A stretch of 64,000 nt of DNA. Origin: Candidatus Daviesbacteria bacterium. Its GTDB lineage: Bacteria; Patescibacteria; Microgenomatia; Daviesbacterales; UBA10151. Shown piece after piece: positions 9,170-16,535 of this stretch (positions are counted from its first letter, which is position 1; each line of letters begins with the position of its first letter). Location: NCBI GenBank assembly GCA_016187025.1, contig JACPKM010000001.1, positions 372,001 to 436,000 on the forward strand, read 5' to 3'. The notes beneath the pieces are model-generated. The model was given only the letters and a program-made list of their open reading frames with translations, was not told the origin of the DNA and did no database searches. The position numbers were made by a program, and so were the translations under genes.

Positions 9170-9769
9170 TTACCTTGATGGAGCTGAACAGACAAATTGG
9201 TTGTGAATGTAGATCATTCCCCCTAATGCTTTAATTATTTCCCTTTTTTCAGGTAATAATCCGTAATAGAGGACGTGTTTAGCGTATTCCCGAATATCAA
9301 ACTCGGTCTTGTCAGGATCAATATTTTGCTGAAGCAGTATCTGCTCCCGCATCTTTTTATATTGCTCCATGTCTAATTTAATCTTCTCTGTATATTTAAT
9401 CATCTGAGGATGAGCCATGCTGGTAAAGTTCAGTATTTGACTAATTCCTTAATGAGTTTTTCCTCAGTTATGTATGGTTCCTGGCAATTAGGATCTCTAG
9501 TTTTAGTGCAGTTATAGTAAATATGGTATCTGGGATCTCTGAGTTTTCTTTTCCTATATCTATCCTGAGCAGTAAAACTGGTACCGCAGCTGCCGCAGAT
9601 TAGTAAATCCTTATATACCAAGTTCCGCTATTAACCGGATATTCAAATTCTCTATATAAATCAGACTGAGGCCTACCTTTTTACCTGATCTGGTAGTAAA
9701 GCCTATTTCGTCAAACCATTTTTGTATTGTTCTGCCACTATCATCATTTTCCGCAACTCTTCTAAACAT
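9170..9769 (-). pseudogene. Large serine recombinase remnant, several frameshifts/deletions
   Basis: Recombinase-domain pieces are spread over several frames. From 9769: MFRRVAENDDSGRTIQKWF and GFTTRSGKKVGLSLIY. A second frame then gives EFEYPVNSGTWY. A third frame (9621-9430) gives YKDLLICGSCG with the recombinase zinc-ribbon cysteines and EEKLIKELVKY. A last frame (9418-9170) gives the coiled-coil tail with KIKLDMEQYKKMREQI. The N-terminal catalytic serine domain is absent. This is a dead integrase/transposase of the large serine recombinase family, next to an equally damaged ATPase. Confidence 0.8.
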
Positions 9770-9775
9770 CTCCGT

Positions 9776-9821
9776 TATAGTGTCTCATTTGTCTCATTTA
9801 GGCTCAGTGTGAGACAATATA
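9776..9821. repeat. Inverted repeat abutting the recombinase remnant
   Basis: Arms TATAGTGTCTCA (9776-9787) and TGAGACAATATA (9810-9821) pair except at one base. The left arm region also holds a tandem GTCTCATTT GTCTCATTT (9782-9799). It lies exactly where homology to the recombinase stops, so it could be an element end or an attachment-site scar. Confidence 0.4.
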
Positions 9822-9941
9822 GTACAAGTGGATATAAGGATCAAACGGGCCCTGACCGGTACGCTCGGCTTTACTTATGAGTGCATCCTCGATTATTGTT
9901 GTCTTTAATGCTTTGTTGCTAAGACGAGCAAAATTAGATTG
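9804..9941 (-). pseudogene. Possible C-terminal gene fragment
   Basis: An open stretch ends at 9804 and encodes a protein-like tail (FARLSNKALKTTIIEDALI followed by SKAERTGQGPFDPYIHLYY). It is richer in GC and better balanced in residues than random frames here. No start fits without running into the YHS gene on the other strand, so it would be a truncated remnant next to the inverted repeat. I do not recognise the family. Confidence 0.25.
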
Positions 9942-9963
9942 AGTGATGAAAGGAGGTAAATTT

Positions 9964-10206
9964 ATGTTTGGATTTTTACAAGGTGTTACAGACCCTATTT
10001 GTAAATTGAAGGTAATCAAAAATAAAGCTAAGTATTCTTCGGAATACAAAGGTGAAAAGTATTTAGATCCGAAGGATCGCAAACTTGTTTATTTTTGTTC
10101 TGAAAACTGTAAGAAAAGTTTTGATGAAGAACCAGGAAAACACATTGCTGAAGGAAATACTTCCACAAAAATCTGCTGCCAGCAGAATACAAAGTCTTGC
10201 TGTTAA
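9964..10206 (+). CDS. YHS/TRASH-type metal-binding protein with Cys-rich tail
   Basis: An 80-residue protein starting at the ATG at 9964, chosen because AGGAGG (9951-9956) sits 7 nt before it; the upstream ATG at 9943 contains no such site. DPICKLKV, then YFCSENCKKSF, forms the YHS-type metal-binding core found in heavy-metal ATPases and chaperones. The tail CCQQNTKSCC adds two Cys pairs. It is convergent with the MerA-like gene (4-nt overlap), so a soluble thiol carrier for Hg2+ or Cu+ is a sensible inference. Confidence 0.8.
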   Translation: MFGFLQGVTDPICKLKVIKNKAKYSSEYKGEKYLDPKDRKLVYFCSENCKKSFDEEPGKHIAEGNTSTKICCQQNTKSCC

Positions 10207-11606
10207 ACACAACAACTCAATTTAGAAATATCCTTAGTAAAGGACAAGGCGGCAATTTTAATAGCTTCTGAAAGTGTGGGAAACATCGGTAAGGAGGAAA
10301 CTACATCATCAACAGTATTTTTATTTTTAACTAACCACATCGCCTGAGCAATCAGGTCACCTGCATTAGGAGCCAGGATATGCACCCCAAGAATTATTTT
10401 TGTCTGGGGATGAATAACCATTTTAATTAATCCCTCTGTCCTGCCAGTAATATGAGCCTTGGGAACATCAGCAAAAGAAATAGTACGGCATAAACAACTG
10501 CCTATTTGCTTAACCTCTTGTTCTTCTGCAAATCCAACACCTGCCAGTTGCGGGTCTGTAAAGATAGTCCAAGGTACACAGTGATAATCAATACTGTTTT
10601 GTGTATTCTTTAGGGCATTTTCTGCCGCTAAGGTACCTTCTTTACCTGCTGTTGGTTCTTGTCTAATTGGTAAATTTATTACATCACCCACTGCATAAAT
10701 ATGAGGTTGTGATGTTTGAAATTGAGCGCTTACCTTTATAGCTTGTTTCTCATCCACCTCAACATCTGCTTTATCAAGAGCTAATCTTTCGGTATTGGGA
10801 GTTTTACCTGTTGCGAGTAATATTTCATCCGCTTGAACCTGCTCCTGTTTACCGTCAACTATGTAAGTAAGTATCTTTTTATCTCCTTCTCTACTGGCAG
10901 ACTGCACTTGTACGTCGGTTCTAATAATTATTCCTTCATTGGTAAGAATTTCTGCTAATTTATCAGTTAGTTCTCTTTCTGCCGGAGGAAATATAGAATC
11001 GCTTCTTTGTAGAATTGTTACTTTAGTGCCGAATCTTGAGTACATTTGTGCAAACTCTAAACCTAATGGTCCTGCACCAACTACAATTAATTCCCCAGGT
11101 TGCTTTTTAATCTGCAGGGCCTTAATGTGAGTTAAATATCCTACTTCTTTAATTCCCTCTATCAGGGGTACTGTAGCTGTTGAACCTGCTGCAATGATAA
11201 ATTTCTTCCCTTGGTAAGATTGACCATTAACTTCCACTTCGTTTGGAGACAGGAAACTTGCCTTACCTTCGATATGGGTGACATGCTCTAAAGACTCAAG
11301 TACCTTTTCGTACTTTTCTGTGCGTAACTTATCAACAAGATCAAGCTCGTGTTGTAAAACTGTTGCAAAATCAAAGTTTTTAACCTCTATATCAATTCCT
11401 GGAATATTGTGGTTTTTAGCCAGGTGCATGATTTCTCCCGCCCATAGAAGCGTTTTAGAGGGAACACAACCAACATTAACACAGGTACCACCAAGCGGCA
11501 GTCCCTTATTGACCATTAAGGTTTTAGCACCAAGCTCGTTGGTTTTAATAGCTGCTGAAAATGCTCCTGCTCCACCACCAATAACAATTAAGTCGTATTG
11601 TTCCAT
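10203..11606 (-). CDS. merA: Mercuric reductase-like flavoprotein disulfide reductase
   Basis: A 467-residue pyridine nucleotide-disulfide oxidoreductase. The FAD Rossmann motif GGGAGAFSAA is at about 10-19, the redox-active pair is C42-VNVG-C47 within GGTCVNVGCVPSK, a second nucleotide-binding motif is VGAGPLGLEFAQ, and a dimerisation domain ends the chain. The C terminus is LSCCV: the vicinal Cys pair is the MerA hallmark that delivers Hg2+ to the partner active site. The N-terminal HMA domain of many MerA is lacking. It follows the ArsR gene by 2 nt and should share its metal-responsive promoter. A plain dihydrolipoamide dehydrogenase would lack the terminal CC. Confidence 0.88.
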   Translation of the reverse strand: MEQYDLIVIGGGAGAFSAAIKTNELGAKTLMVNKGLPLGGTCVNVGCVPSKTLLWAGEIMHLAKNHNIPGIDIEVKNFDFATVLQHELDLVDKLRTEKYEKVLESLEHVTHIEGKASFLSPNEVEVNGQSYQGKKFIIAAGSTATVPLIEGIKEVGYLTHIKALQIKKQPGELIVVGAGPLGLEFAQMYSRFGTKVTILQRSDSIFPPAERELTDKLAEILTNEGIIIRTDVQVQSASREGDKKILTYIVDGKQEQVQADEILLATGKTPNTERLALDKADVEVDEKQAIKVSAQFQTSQPHIYAVGDVINLPIRQEPTAGKEGTLAAENALKNTQNSIDYHCVPWTIFTDPQLAGVGFAEEQEVKQIGSCLCRTISFADVPKAHITGRTEGLIKMVIHPQTKIILGVHILAPNAGDLIAQAMWLVKNKNTVDDVVSSLPMFPTLSEAIKIAALSFTKDISKLSCCV

Positions 11607-11608
11607 GT

Positions 11609-11914
11609 TTATGTAATAAAGTTCCTTAAAGTTTTAGTAAAATCATTAGCTGTTAGAGAGTAGTAAACTGTTTGTGCTTCTTTTCTTCTCCGTACCAAAT
11701 TTAGATCTAAAAGCCTCTTAACGCTATGGGAAACAACAGATACAGAAGTATCCAAAATTTCTGCCATTTCACCAACGCTAACTTCTGGATAATGACAGAG
11801 GAGGTAACAAATTTTTAATCTTGTTGCATCACCTACAACCCCAAGCTGTTGTGCGCAAGATATAAGCTCTTTCTTATTTTTCAACTCTCTTTTGATCTGG
11901 CTATACTTATTCAT
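11609..11914 (-). CDS. ArsR/SmtB-family metal-responsive repressor
   Basis: A 101-residue winged-helix protein starting at the ATG at 11914. The longer frame to 11965 is rejected because it would run through the promoter and operator. The recognition region reads TSVSVVSHSVKRLLDLNLV, followed by the beta-wing RRRKEAQTVYYSL. The classical alpha-3 ELCVCDL metal box is replaced by EVSVGEM. Cysteines occur instead in SCAQQ and CYLLC, so the sensing site is a variant. First gene of the merA operon; predicted to repress it until Hg2+ or a similar soft metal binds. Confidence 0.88.
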   Translation of the reverse strand: MNKYSQIKRELKNKKELISCAQQLGVVGDATRLKICYLLCHYPEVSVGEMAEILDTSVSVVSHSVKRLLDLNLVRRRKEAQTVYYSLTANDFTKTLRNFIT

Positions 11915-11919
11915 AATAC

Positions 11920-11965
11920 TTGAACAGTTGTTCAAATAGTACAGCTTATACAACTTCGTTGTCAA
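11920..11965 (-). promoter_or_regulatory. arsR-merA promoter with overlapping ArsR/SmtB-type operator
   Basis: On the minus strand: TTGACA (plus 11960-11965), 18-nt spacer, TACTAT (plus 11936-11941), then directly the dyad TTGAACA-GT-TGTTCAA (plus 11920-11935) covering the predicted +1. The TGAACA-N2-TGTTCA core matches the 12-2-12 operators of SmtB-like repressors. The arsR ATG follows 5 nt later, so the mRNA leader would be under 20 nt. Confidence 0.8.
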
Positions 11966-12024
11966 GTAGAAAAATCTGCATATATACCGTCAAAACAAGG
12001 AAGATAATACCTACGCGTGGGTAC

Positions 12025-12052
12025 AAAATGTGTAAGCGCGCTTACACATTTT
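12025..12052. terminator. Perfect 28-nt palindrome, probable bidirectional terminator
   Basis: Arms AAAATGTGTAAGCG and CGCTTACACATTTT are exactly complementary and flanked by T runs in both directions. It ends the minus-strand glycosyltransferase transcript upstream of arsR. A neighbouring weaker dyad lies at 12008-12023 around ACGCGT. A regulator binding site is the alternative reading, given the perfect symmetry. The rest of 11966-12179 is AT-rich with nothing else I can identify. Confidence 0.6.
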
Positions 12053-12179
12053 TAAGGCTATTTTGAGCCTAATTCTTCAAAATGATAATAGTTATTTGCA
12101 ACTTATCAACTATGTTAAAAAGCTTAAATTAGAATTAACTACCGCAAAGCCTTAAGTTTGTGGTAGATTCATTAGGTTA

Positions 12180-13766
12180 TTAGTTTGTATTTTCTCTAGG
12201 AAGAATATAGAGATTTTTTTTGCCTTCATAACCTTTTGCCTCCGTGTACTTATTAAGATATTTATATAAATCTACACCTTCGCAACCCTCACAGTAATAA
12301 AAGGTTGGAGGAAAATTGATAAATGCATAATTTACCTGCTTTTGCAGTTTAGGAATACCTGACATCCAAGTGTAGTAACCAAACAGTTTAGGTAAATGAT
12401 CGATGTCTGATTGCCAATAAACTAACCAAGCATCAGGAAAAACAAACAATGTATCTCCGGGCTTTTTTAAATTTTTTATACTTTCTCCGATTTTTGTATG
12501 GTTTGAAAAGAATACCTCAAAATCTTTCTTGGCATCCTTTTGGATAAAAAGATTTTGTTTTGCATACGAAAAACTTAAATTTAAAGCAATCACAAAAAGT
12601 AGAATGTTTAATCCTTTGAAAAACAGTGATGAATTACTCTTAATCTGTTTTACAAATGAACTACCCTGCAGCAGAGCTGCGAGGTATCGCAAGCGAAAGT
12701 TCTTGTTACCAAGTTGTAACCGCGCAGTAAGTCTTCGATCCTGAGTCCTCAGACCGAAGGACTGCTCGGTATTATGTAACAATAAAACAGATGTAATAAA
12801 AACCAAAGAAGCATACCAGGGTAAAAGATGAAAACCTCCAGCATGACCTTCTCCTGGACGGATAAAGCGTAGATTAAGAAGCCCTGAAAGAATAATGATT
12901 GTAACTGTTAGAAAAAACTTTCTTTTAAAAAGAAAATATACAAGGTTTAATATCAAAGTAATAGAAAGAATTCTTATTAATTTTAAATTATCATTTGGAC
13001 TGCTGTCTTGAAATGAAAGTATAGGTGAGGCAAATGATTGTGTTATAGCGCTGATCCAATACTCTTTGGTTTGGGGTACCATATTTTCTAAGTTACCAAA
13101 AAAATAATGCTGGAAGAAACCAGGTATATTTATAAAGGGAAGCACTAGTAGAAAAAATGCGAAGGCTCCAGATAATCCAAAAATAAGTGATTTTTTAGAG
13201 TTGATTAAAAAAAGAAGGGTAAGAAAAAATATTGCCGGATAAATTGGACCTAATGTCAAAGTCAAAAAGGCAATAAGGCTTCCTGAAAAAAATAATTCAA
13301 AAGCTCTTAATGGAATTTTTCTAAAAATAGATAGTCCTATTAAAAACACCAGCGGATAGACAACAATTGTTTCTGCTAAAAAAAGATTACCATAGAAATG
13401 GATTTTAGTAAGCTCGTAAATGAAAACAAAGATTAGTCCGGCAAGCCCAAAATAGAAGACTAATATAATAGACCAAATTGCTGACCAGTTTATAATGGCT
13501 GTTCTTTGACTTTTGATTAATGCATAAGTTGTGTCTGGATTTTCCTTTTTCTGCAGCAGGCCGCTTAATATATGAGTGACAGGTTGATGGTTTGTGATAA
13601 TGTCATCATATAAAATTTCTCCTTTTGCCAAATATTTTCCAATGGCAAAATTATATTCTTCGTCTACAAACTTAGTTGAAAAAATTACGTTTTTATATGC
13701 TTGCCCGGTTACAAAAAGAAGTATTAAAACAAAAATAAAAAGAAAATATCTTATTTGCGGATACAT
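12180..13766 (-). CDS. GT-C family membrane glycosyltransferase with in-frame repeat insertion
   Basis: A 528-residue polytopic protein with about 9-11 hydrophobic helices. The first outer loop carries the acidic pair typical of GT-C enzymes (VDEEYNFAIGKYLAKGE), and a soluble C-terminal part follows. Such enzymes move sugars from polyprenyl-phosphate carriers to glycans or proteins at the outer face. Residues about 330-370 (HNTEQSFGLRTQDRRLT to LRYLAALLQ) are Arg-rich and encoded by a GC-richer palindromic repeat, so this piece looks inserted. Start abuts the stop of the upstream glycosyltransferase; the two form an operon. Confidence 0.78.
   Translation of the reverse strand: MYPQIRYFLFIFVLILLFVTGQAYKNVIFSTKFVDEEYNFAIGKYLAKGEILYDDIITNHQPVTHILSGLLQKKENPDTTYALIKSQRTAIINWSAIWSIILVFYFGLAGLIFVFIYELTKIHFYGNLFLAETIVVYPLVFLIGLSIFRKIPLRAFELFFSGSLIAFLTLTLGPIYPAIFFLTLLFLINSKKSLIFGLSGAFAFFLLVLPFINIPGFFQHYFFGNLENMVPQTKEYWISAITQSFASPILSFQDSSPNDNLKLIRILSITLILNLVYFLFKRKFFLTVTIIILSGLLNLRFIRPGEGHAGGFHLLPWYASLVFITSVLLLHNTEQSFGLRTQDRRLTARLQLGNKNFRLRYLAALLQGSSFVKQIKSNSSLFFKGLNILLFVIALNLSFSYAKQNLFIQKDAKKDFEVFFSNHTKIGESIKNLKKPGDTLFVFPDAWLVYWQSDIDHLPKLFGYYTWMSGIPKLQKQVNYAFINFPPTFYYCEGCEGVDLYKYLNKYTEAKGYEGKKNLYILPRENTN
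12655..12775 (-). repeat. Palindromic repeat inserted in frame inside a glycosyltransferase gene (copy C)
   Basis: About 120 bp of GC-richer DNA made of consecutive dyads: AGTCTTCG/CGAAGGACT around CTGAG/CTCAG, GTTAC/GTAAC and GCAGC/GCTGC. Read on the minus strand it carries ACTGCGCGGTTAC and ACTTTCGCTTGCGATACC, which align with TCTGCGCAGTTC and ACTTTGTGCTTGCAGAATC of the element at 17795-17877. The reading frame stays open across it. Confidence 0.6.
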
Positions 13767-15224
13767 TTATTTGCTGATTTTATAGATAATAATATTTTCC
13801 ATTTTAAAAACTCCTCTATCTTTAAAATATTCCCGTCCAAATTCTTCAGTTGCCCACATTTTAAACTTATCGATATCGTAAAAAGGAGTTTCAGCAAAAA
13901 TTAATAAAGTACCTGCACTTCTATAATCATATTCTGAGTTTGGGTAAAAGCCATATTTTCTAAAGAAAAACCGGTATTCAAATCCCGTTGGAACTTTGGC
14001 ATAAGCATCAGCAACTCTAATTAAATTAAATCCCCTGTCTTTGTTTACTAATTTTTTTTCTATTGAATATTTAACAGCTTGGTCTATTTTTTCAACCAAT
14101 CCATCAGAATCTTTATATAAACCAATTGGGAAATAAAAGATATTTATTAGTACAAAGATAGCAAGTACATAAAAGAAGTGGGAGTTTAAAATTATTAGTA
14201 CACTTGCAAAAGAGATAAAAAACATTACCCCAAATAAATAGTGGTTTTCATAATGGAAAAACATTAAAGGAAACAACAAACTCAAACTCAGTATTAAACA
14301 AATAAACAAAAAAACATTCTGTTTAAAAATGCCTTTGCGCTTTTCTTTTAAAGTTTTTAGCTGATAAGCGATAACCAAAAATGGTAGTACTAAAAAACCA
14401 ATAAAGTTAAAGTTGGTAAATTCTTTAAACTTATCAAGCAGATAGAAGGATATACTAATAAGTTTATTAGAATGTAGAGCAAGTTGAGGTTTGTTTGGAC
14501 TATTTATATATGAGCTCAAAGAGTTGTTGATGAATGTATCCCTGGTCATTATAAAGCCATGTTTTATTTCAAAGGCAACTAAAGGTAAAAAAGTAATAAG
14601 TGCTCCAAAAAGAAAGTAGAAGAAGGTTTTCTTAACTTTTATACAATATAGAAGGTAACAAGAAATAAAAAAAGTTGGAAAGATACTTGCCGGATGAATA
14701 TTTACAATTATTCCAGCCAAAACTCCCAGTAAAAAAATTGCTATCTTGCTTCTATAACTATAGAAAAATACTAATGTGGCAAAAATCAGCAAAAATGGAA
14801 AGTAAGTATAACCATTGCTGGGATGTCTTGCGCTCAAGACAAAAAATGGTAAAAGGACAATAGTTAAGCAAGCAAGAGTTGCTTGCCAAACACCAATTTT
14901 TTTTGAAATTGTAATGTATAAAAAGCTCACAGCTATGGAAAAGAGGATTGCATGAGAATATAAAACAGCACCAATACTGTAGTTGCTTAAAAGTAAAACT
15001 GGAGCAAGTAAATAGTAAAAGTAAGGCCCTGCATAATACCCGCCAAAATTCATCTTTGGGCCAATTAGCACTAAATCTGCCTGGGTAATCCGCAAAGAAT
15101 GGTACATGTCTCTGCCAAAGTCAGTAGTCAGCAAAAAGGCATTAGGTAAGTTGTAAGTATATATTATAATGATTGTGAGAAAAAATACTGTTATAACCAG
15201 ATAATTTTTAAAAAAGTTGATCAT
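13767..15224 (-). CDS. GT-C family membrane glycosyltransferase
   Basis: A 485-residue polytopic protein if started at the ATG at 15224. The minus-strand TATAAT (plus 15237-15242) is 12 nt before this ATG and only 3 nt before the alternative ATG at 15233; a TTG at 15245 would overlap the -10. The first loop carries TDFGRDMYHSLRITQADL, the acidic metal-binding loop of GT-C enzymes, then GYYAGPYFYYLLAP and about ten more helices. A C-terminal soluble domain follows. It is the first gene of a two-gene unit with the next glycosyltransferase. The sugar and acceptor are unknown. Confidence 0.78.
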   Translation of the reverse strand: MINFFKNYLVITVFFLTIIIIYTYNLPNAFLLTTDFGRDMYHSLRITQADLVLIGPKMNFGGYYAGPYFYYLLAPVLLLSNYSIGAVLYSHAILFSIAVSFLYITISKKIGVWQATLACLTIVLLPFFVLSARHPSNGYTYFPFLLIFATLVFFYSYRSKIAIFLLGVLAGIIVNIHPASIFPTFFISCYLLYCIKVKKTFFYFLFGALITFLPLVAFEIKHGFIMTRDTFINNSLSSYINSPNKPQLALHSNKLISISFYLLDKFKEFTNFNFIGFLVLPFLVIAYQLKTLKEKRKGIFKQNVFLFICLILSLSLLFPLMFFHYENHYLFGVMFFISFASVLIILNSHFFYVLAIFVLINIFYFPIGLYKDSDGLVEKIDQAVKYSIEKKLVNKDRGFNLIRVADAYAKVPTGFEYRFFFRKYGFYPNSEYDYRSAGTLLIFAETPFYDIDKFKMWATEEFGREYFKDRGVFKMENIIIYKISK

Positions 15225-15312
15225 TGTTATCATTTGATTATACAAAGTAATTTATTTTAATGATAAGAGATATTTTTCATGTAAAAATATTTCGAATAGG
15301 AGGTGAAAAGTT

Positions 15313-15501
15313 ATGTGTTACAACTGTGGTTGTGGAATGCCAGATGATGATATGGGTAAAGGAAATGCGGGACTAGACCCAAAGGGTAAATCAATTACCA
15401 ACAAAACCTTTGAAGAAGCGGCAAAGTCCCAAGGAATGAGTGTTGAGGATGCAAAAAAAGAAGCGCTTAAATTACTAAAAAAGGATCTAGGCGAGAGCTG
15501 A
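15313..15501 (+). CDS. Small Cys-rich protein, unknown function
   Basis: A 62-residue protein with a strong ribosome site, AGGAGGT at 15298-15304, 8 nt before the ATG. The first eight residues, MCYNCGCG, hold three cysteines, followed by an Asp/Gly-rich turn (PDDDMGKG) and a helical Lys/Glu-rich C terminus (FEEAAKSQGMSVEDAKKEAL). The design suggests a metal- or cluster-binding N-terminal tip on a soluble helical body. I recall similar short proteins in Microgenomates-like genomes but know no function. Confidence 0.7.
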   Translation: MCYNCGCGMPDDDMGKGNAGLDPKGKSITNKTFEEAAKSQGMSVEDAKKEALKLLKKDLGES

Positions 15502-15545
15502 TAATACTTGATTTTAATAACTTAGTAGAGATACTATTGATTTAG

Positions 15546-15878
15546 ATGAGGATTTTAATTCATTGGCTAATAAGCGGATTGGCAGTTTTATCAGCAGCTT
15601 ATATCCTGCCTGGGGTTCATGTTTCCGGAATATTTGCAGCCTTGATTGTGGCACTGGTTCTGGGAATTATTAATGCGTCTTTAAAACCTGTAATTTTGCT
15701 CTTAACTCTTCCCATTAACTTGCTTACCTTAGGATTGTTTACTTTAGTTATTAATGGCTTATTAATTCTGCTTGCTGCTTCGATTGTTCCAGGTTTTAGG
15801 GTAGATGGATTTTTGTGGGCATTTTTATTTAGTATAGTTTTGTCTATCATCAACTATTTCCTGTTTAAGCTTCTTTAA
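15546..15878 (+). CDS. Phage-holin-family (PF04020-like) 4-TM membrane protein
   Basis: A 110-residue, almost wholly hydrophobic protein with four helices. PGVHVSGIFAALIVALVLG, NASLKPVILLLTLPINLLTLG and PGFRVDGFLWAF match the conserved blocks of the mycobacterial phage holin / DUF360 family. These are chromosomal proteins in many bacteria and not evidence of a prophage. A strong terminator follows 10 nt after the stop. Confidence 0.85.
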   Translation: MRILIHWLISGLAVLSAAYILPGVHVSGIFAALIVALVLGIINASLKPVILLLTLPINLLTLGLFTLVINGLLILLAASIVPGFRVDGFLWAFLFSIVLSIINYFLFKLL

Positions 15879-15887
15879 ATCCACAAA

Positions 15888-15910
15888 AAATCCCGCACAA
15901 AGCGGGATTT
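15888..15910 (+). terminator. Rho-independent terminator
   Basis: Stem AAATCCCGC (15888-15896), loop ACAAA, stem GCGGGATTT (15902-15910) followed by CTTG. GC-rich core and T-rich 3' side. It ends the holin-like gene transcript. Confidence 0.85.
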
Positions 15911-15999
15911 CTTGAAAACCTACTAAAAAATAGGCATATATATTAATACAAGCTTTATTATATTTAGTCAACTGGATCGTAGTGGATCAAGTTAAACAA

Positions 16000-16028
16000 T
16001 TTACAATTTATCATCTACACTTTAAAAT
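16000..16028 (+). promoter_or_regulatory. Promoter of the pentose phosphate gene cluster
   Basis: TTTACA (16000-16005), 17-nt spacer, TAAAAT (16023-16028), and the rpiB ATG 6 nt further on. Predicts a leaderless rpiB mRNA. Confidence 0.55.
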
Positions 16029-16034
16029 AAGTTT

Positions 16035-16535
16035 ATGGTGTATTTGGCAACTGATCATGCCGGGTTTGAGTTAAAAGAGAAAGTAAAGGAATTTCTACAA
16101 AAAGAGGGTTACGAGGTAGAGGATTGTGGAGCGTTTGAGTTTGATAAAAACGACGATTATCCGGATTTTATTTCTGTTGCTGCCAAAAAAGTTTCTCAGG
16201 ATCCCCAAGGTGTGGCTATTATTTTTGGAAATTCCGGGCAGGGTGAGGCGATGGTGGCCAATAAGTATAAAAACGTCAGAGCTGCTTTGTTTTATGGCCC
16301 AGTATTACCAGTAAAGGCAGTGGATGCTTCAGGTAGAGAAAGTGCAGATCCTTTTGAGATGGTGAGGCTTACTCGTGAACATAATCATGCAAACGTACTC
16401 TCTCTTGGAGCAAGCTTTTTAACCGAGCAACAAGCCTTTGATGTTATAAAGAAGTGGTTAAACACTAAATCTAGCGGTGAAGAGCGTCATGTAAGAAGAG
16501 TAAATAAAATTAAGCAGATCGAGGAAAATTTATAG
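16035..16535 (+). CDS. rpiB: RpiB/LacAB-family sugar-phosphate isomerase (ribose-5-phosphate isomerase B)
   Basis: A 166-residue enzyme interconverting ribose 5-phosphate and ribulose 5-phosphate. The N-terminal ATDHAGFELKEKV is the RpiB signature. The catalytic cysteine of E. coli RpiB (in its CGTGIG loop) is absent: here the loop is FGNSGQGEAMVANK, whose Glu lines up with the Glu used by the M. tuberculosis-type enzyme. First gene of a unit with rpe, a LOG-family gene and split transketolase; rpe starts directly after its stop. Confidence 0.85.
   Translation: MVYLATDHAGFELKEKVKEFLQKEGYEVEDCGAFEFDKNDDYPDFISVAAKKVSQDPQGVAIIFGNSGQGEAMVANKYKNVRAALFYGPVLPVKAVDASGRESADPFEMVRLTREHNHANVLSLGASFLTEQQAFDVIKKWLNTKSSGEERHVRRVNKIKQIEENL

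Noticed and set aside
9122..9170. Minus-strand GGTTCAAATCC followed about 12 nt later by CCA looks like a tRNA 3' end, possibly an integration site.
   Set aside because: The T stem does not pair, the spacing to CCA is off by one, and no other tRNA arms are found.
11915..11965. Longer arsR reading frame starting at 11965.
   Set aside because: It would contain the -35, -10 and operator of its own promoter.
15546..15878. Holin-like gene as a sign of a prophage.
   Set aside because: No other phage gene is nearby, and this family is widespread as a chromosomal membrane protein.
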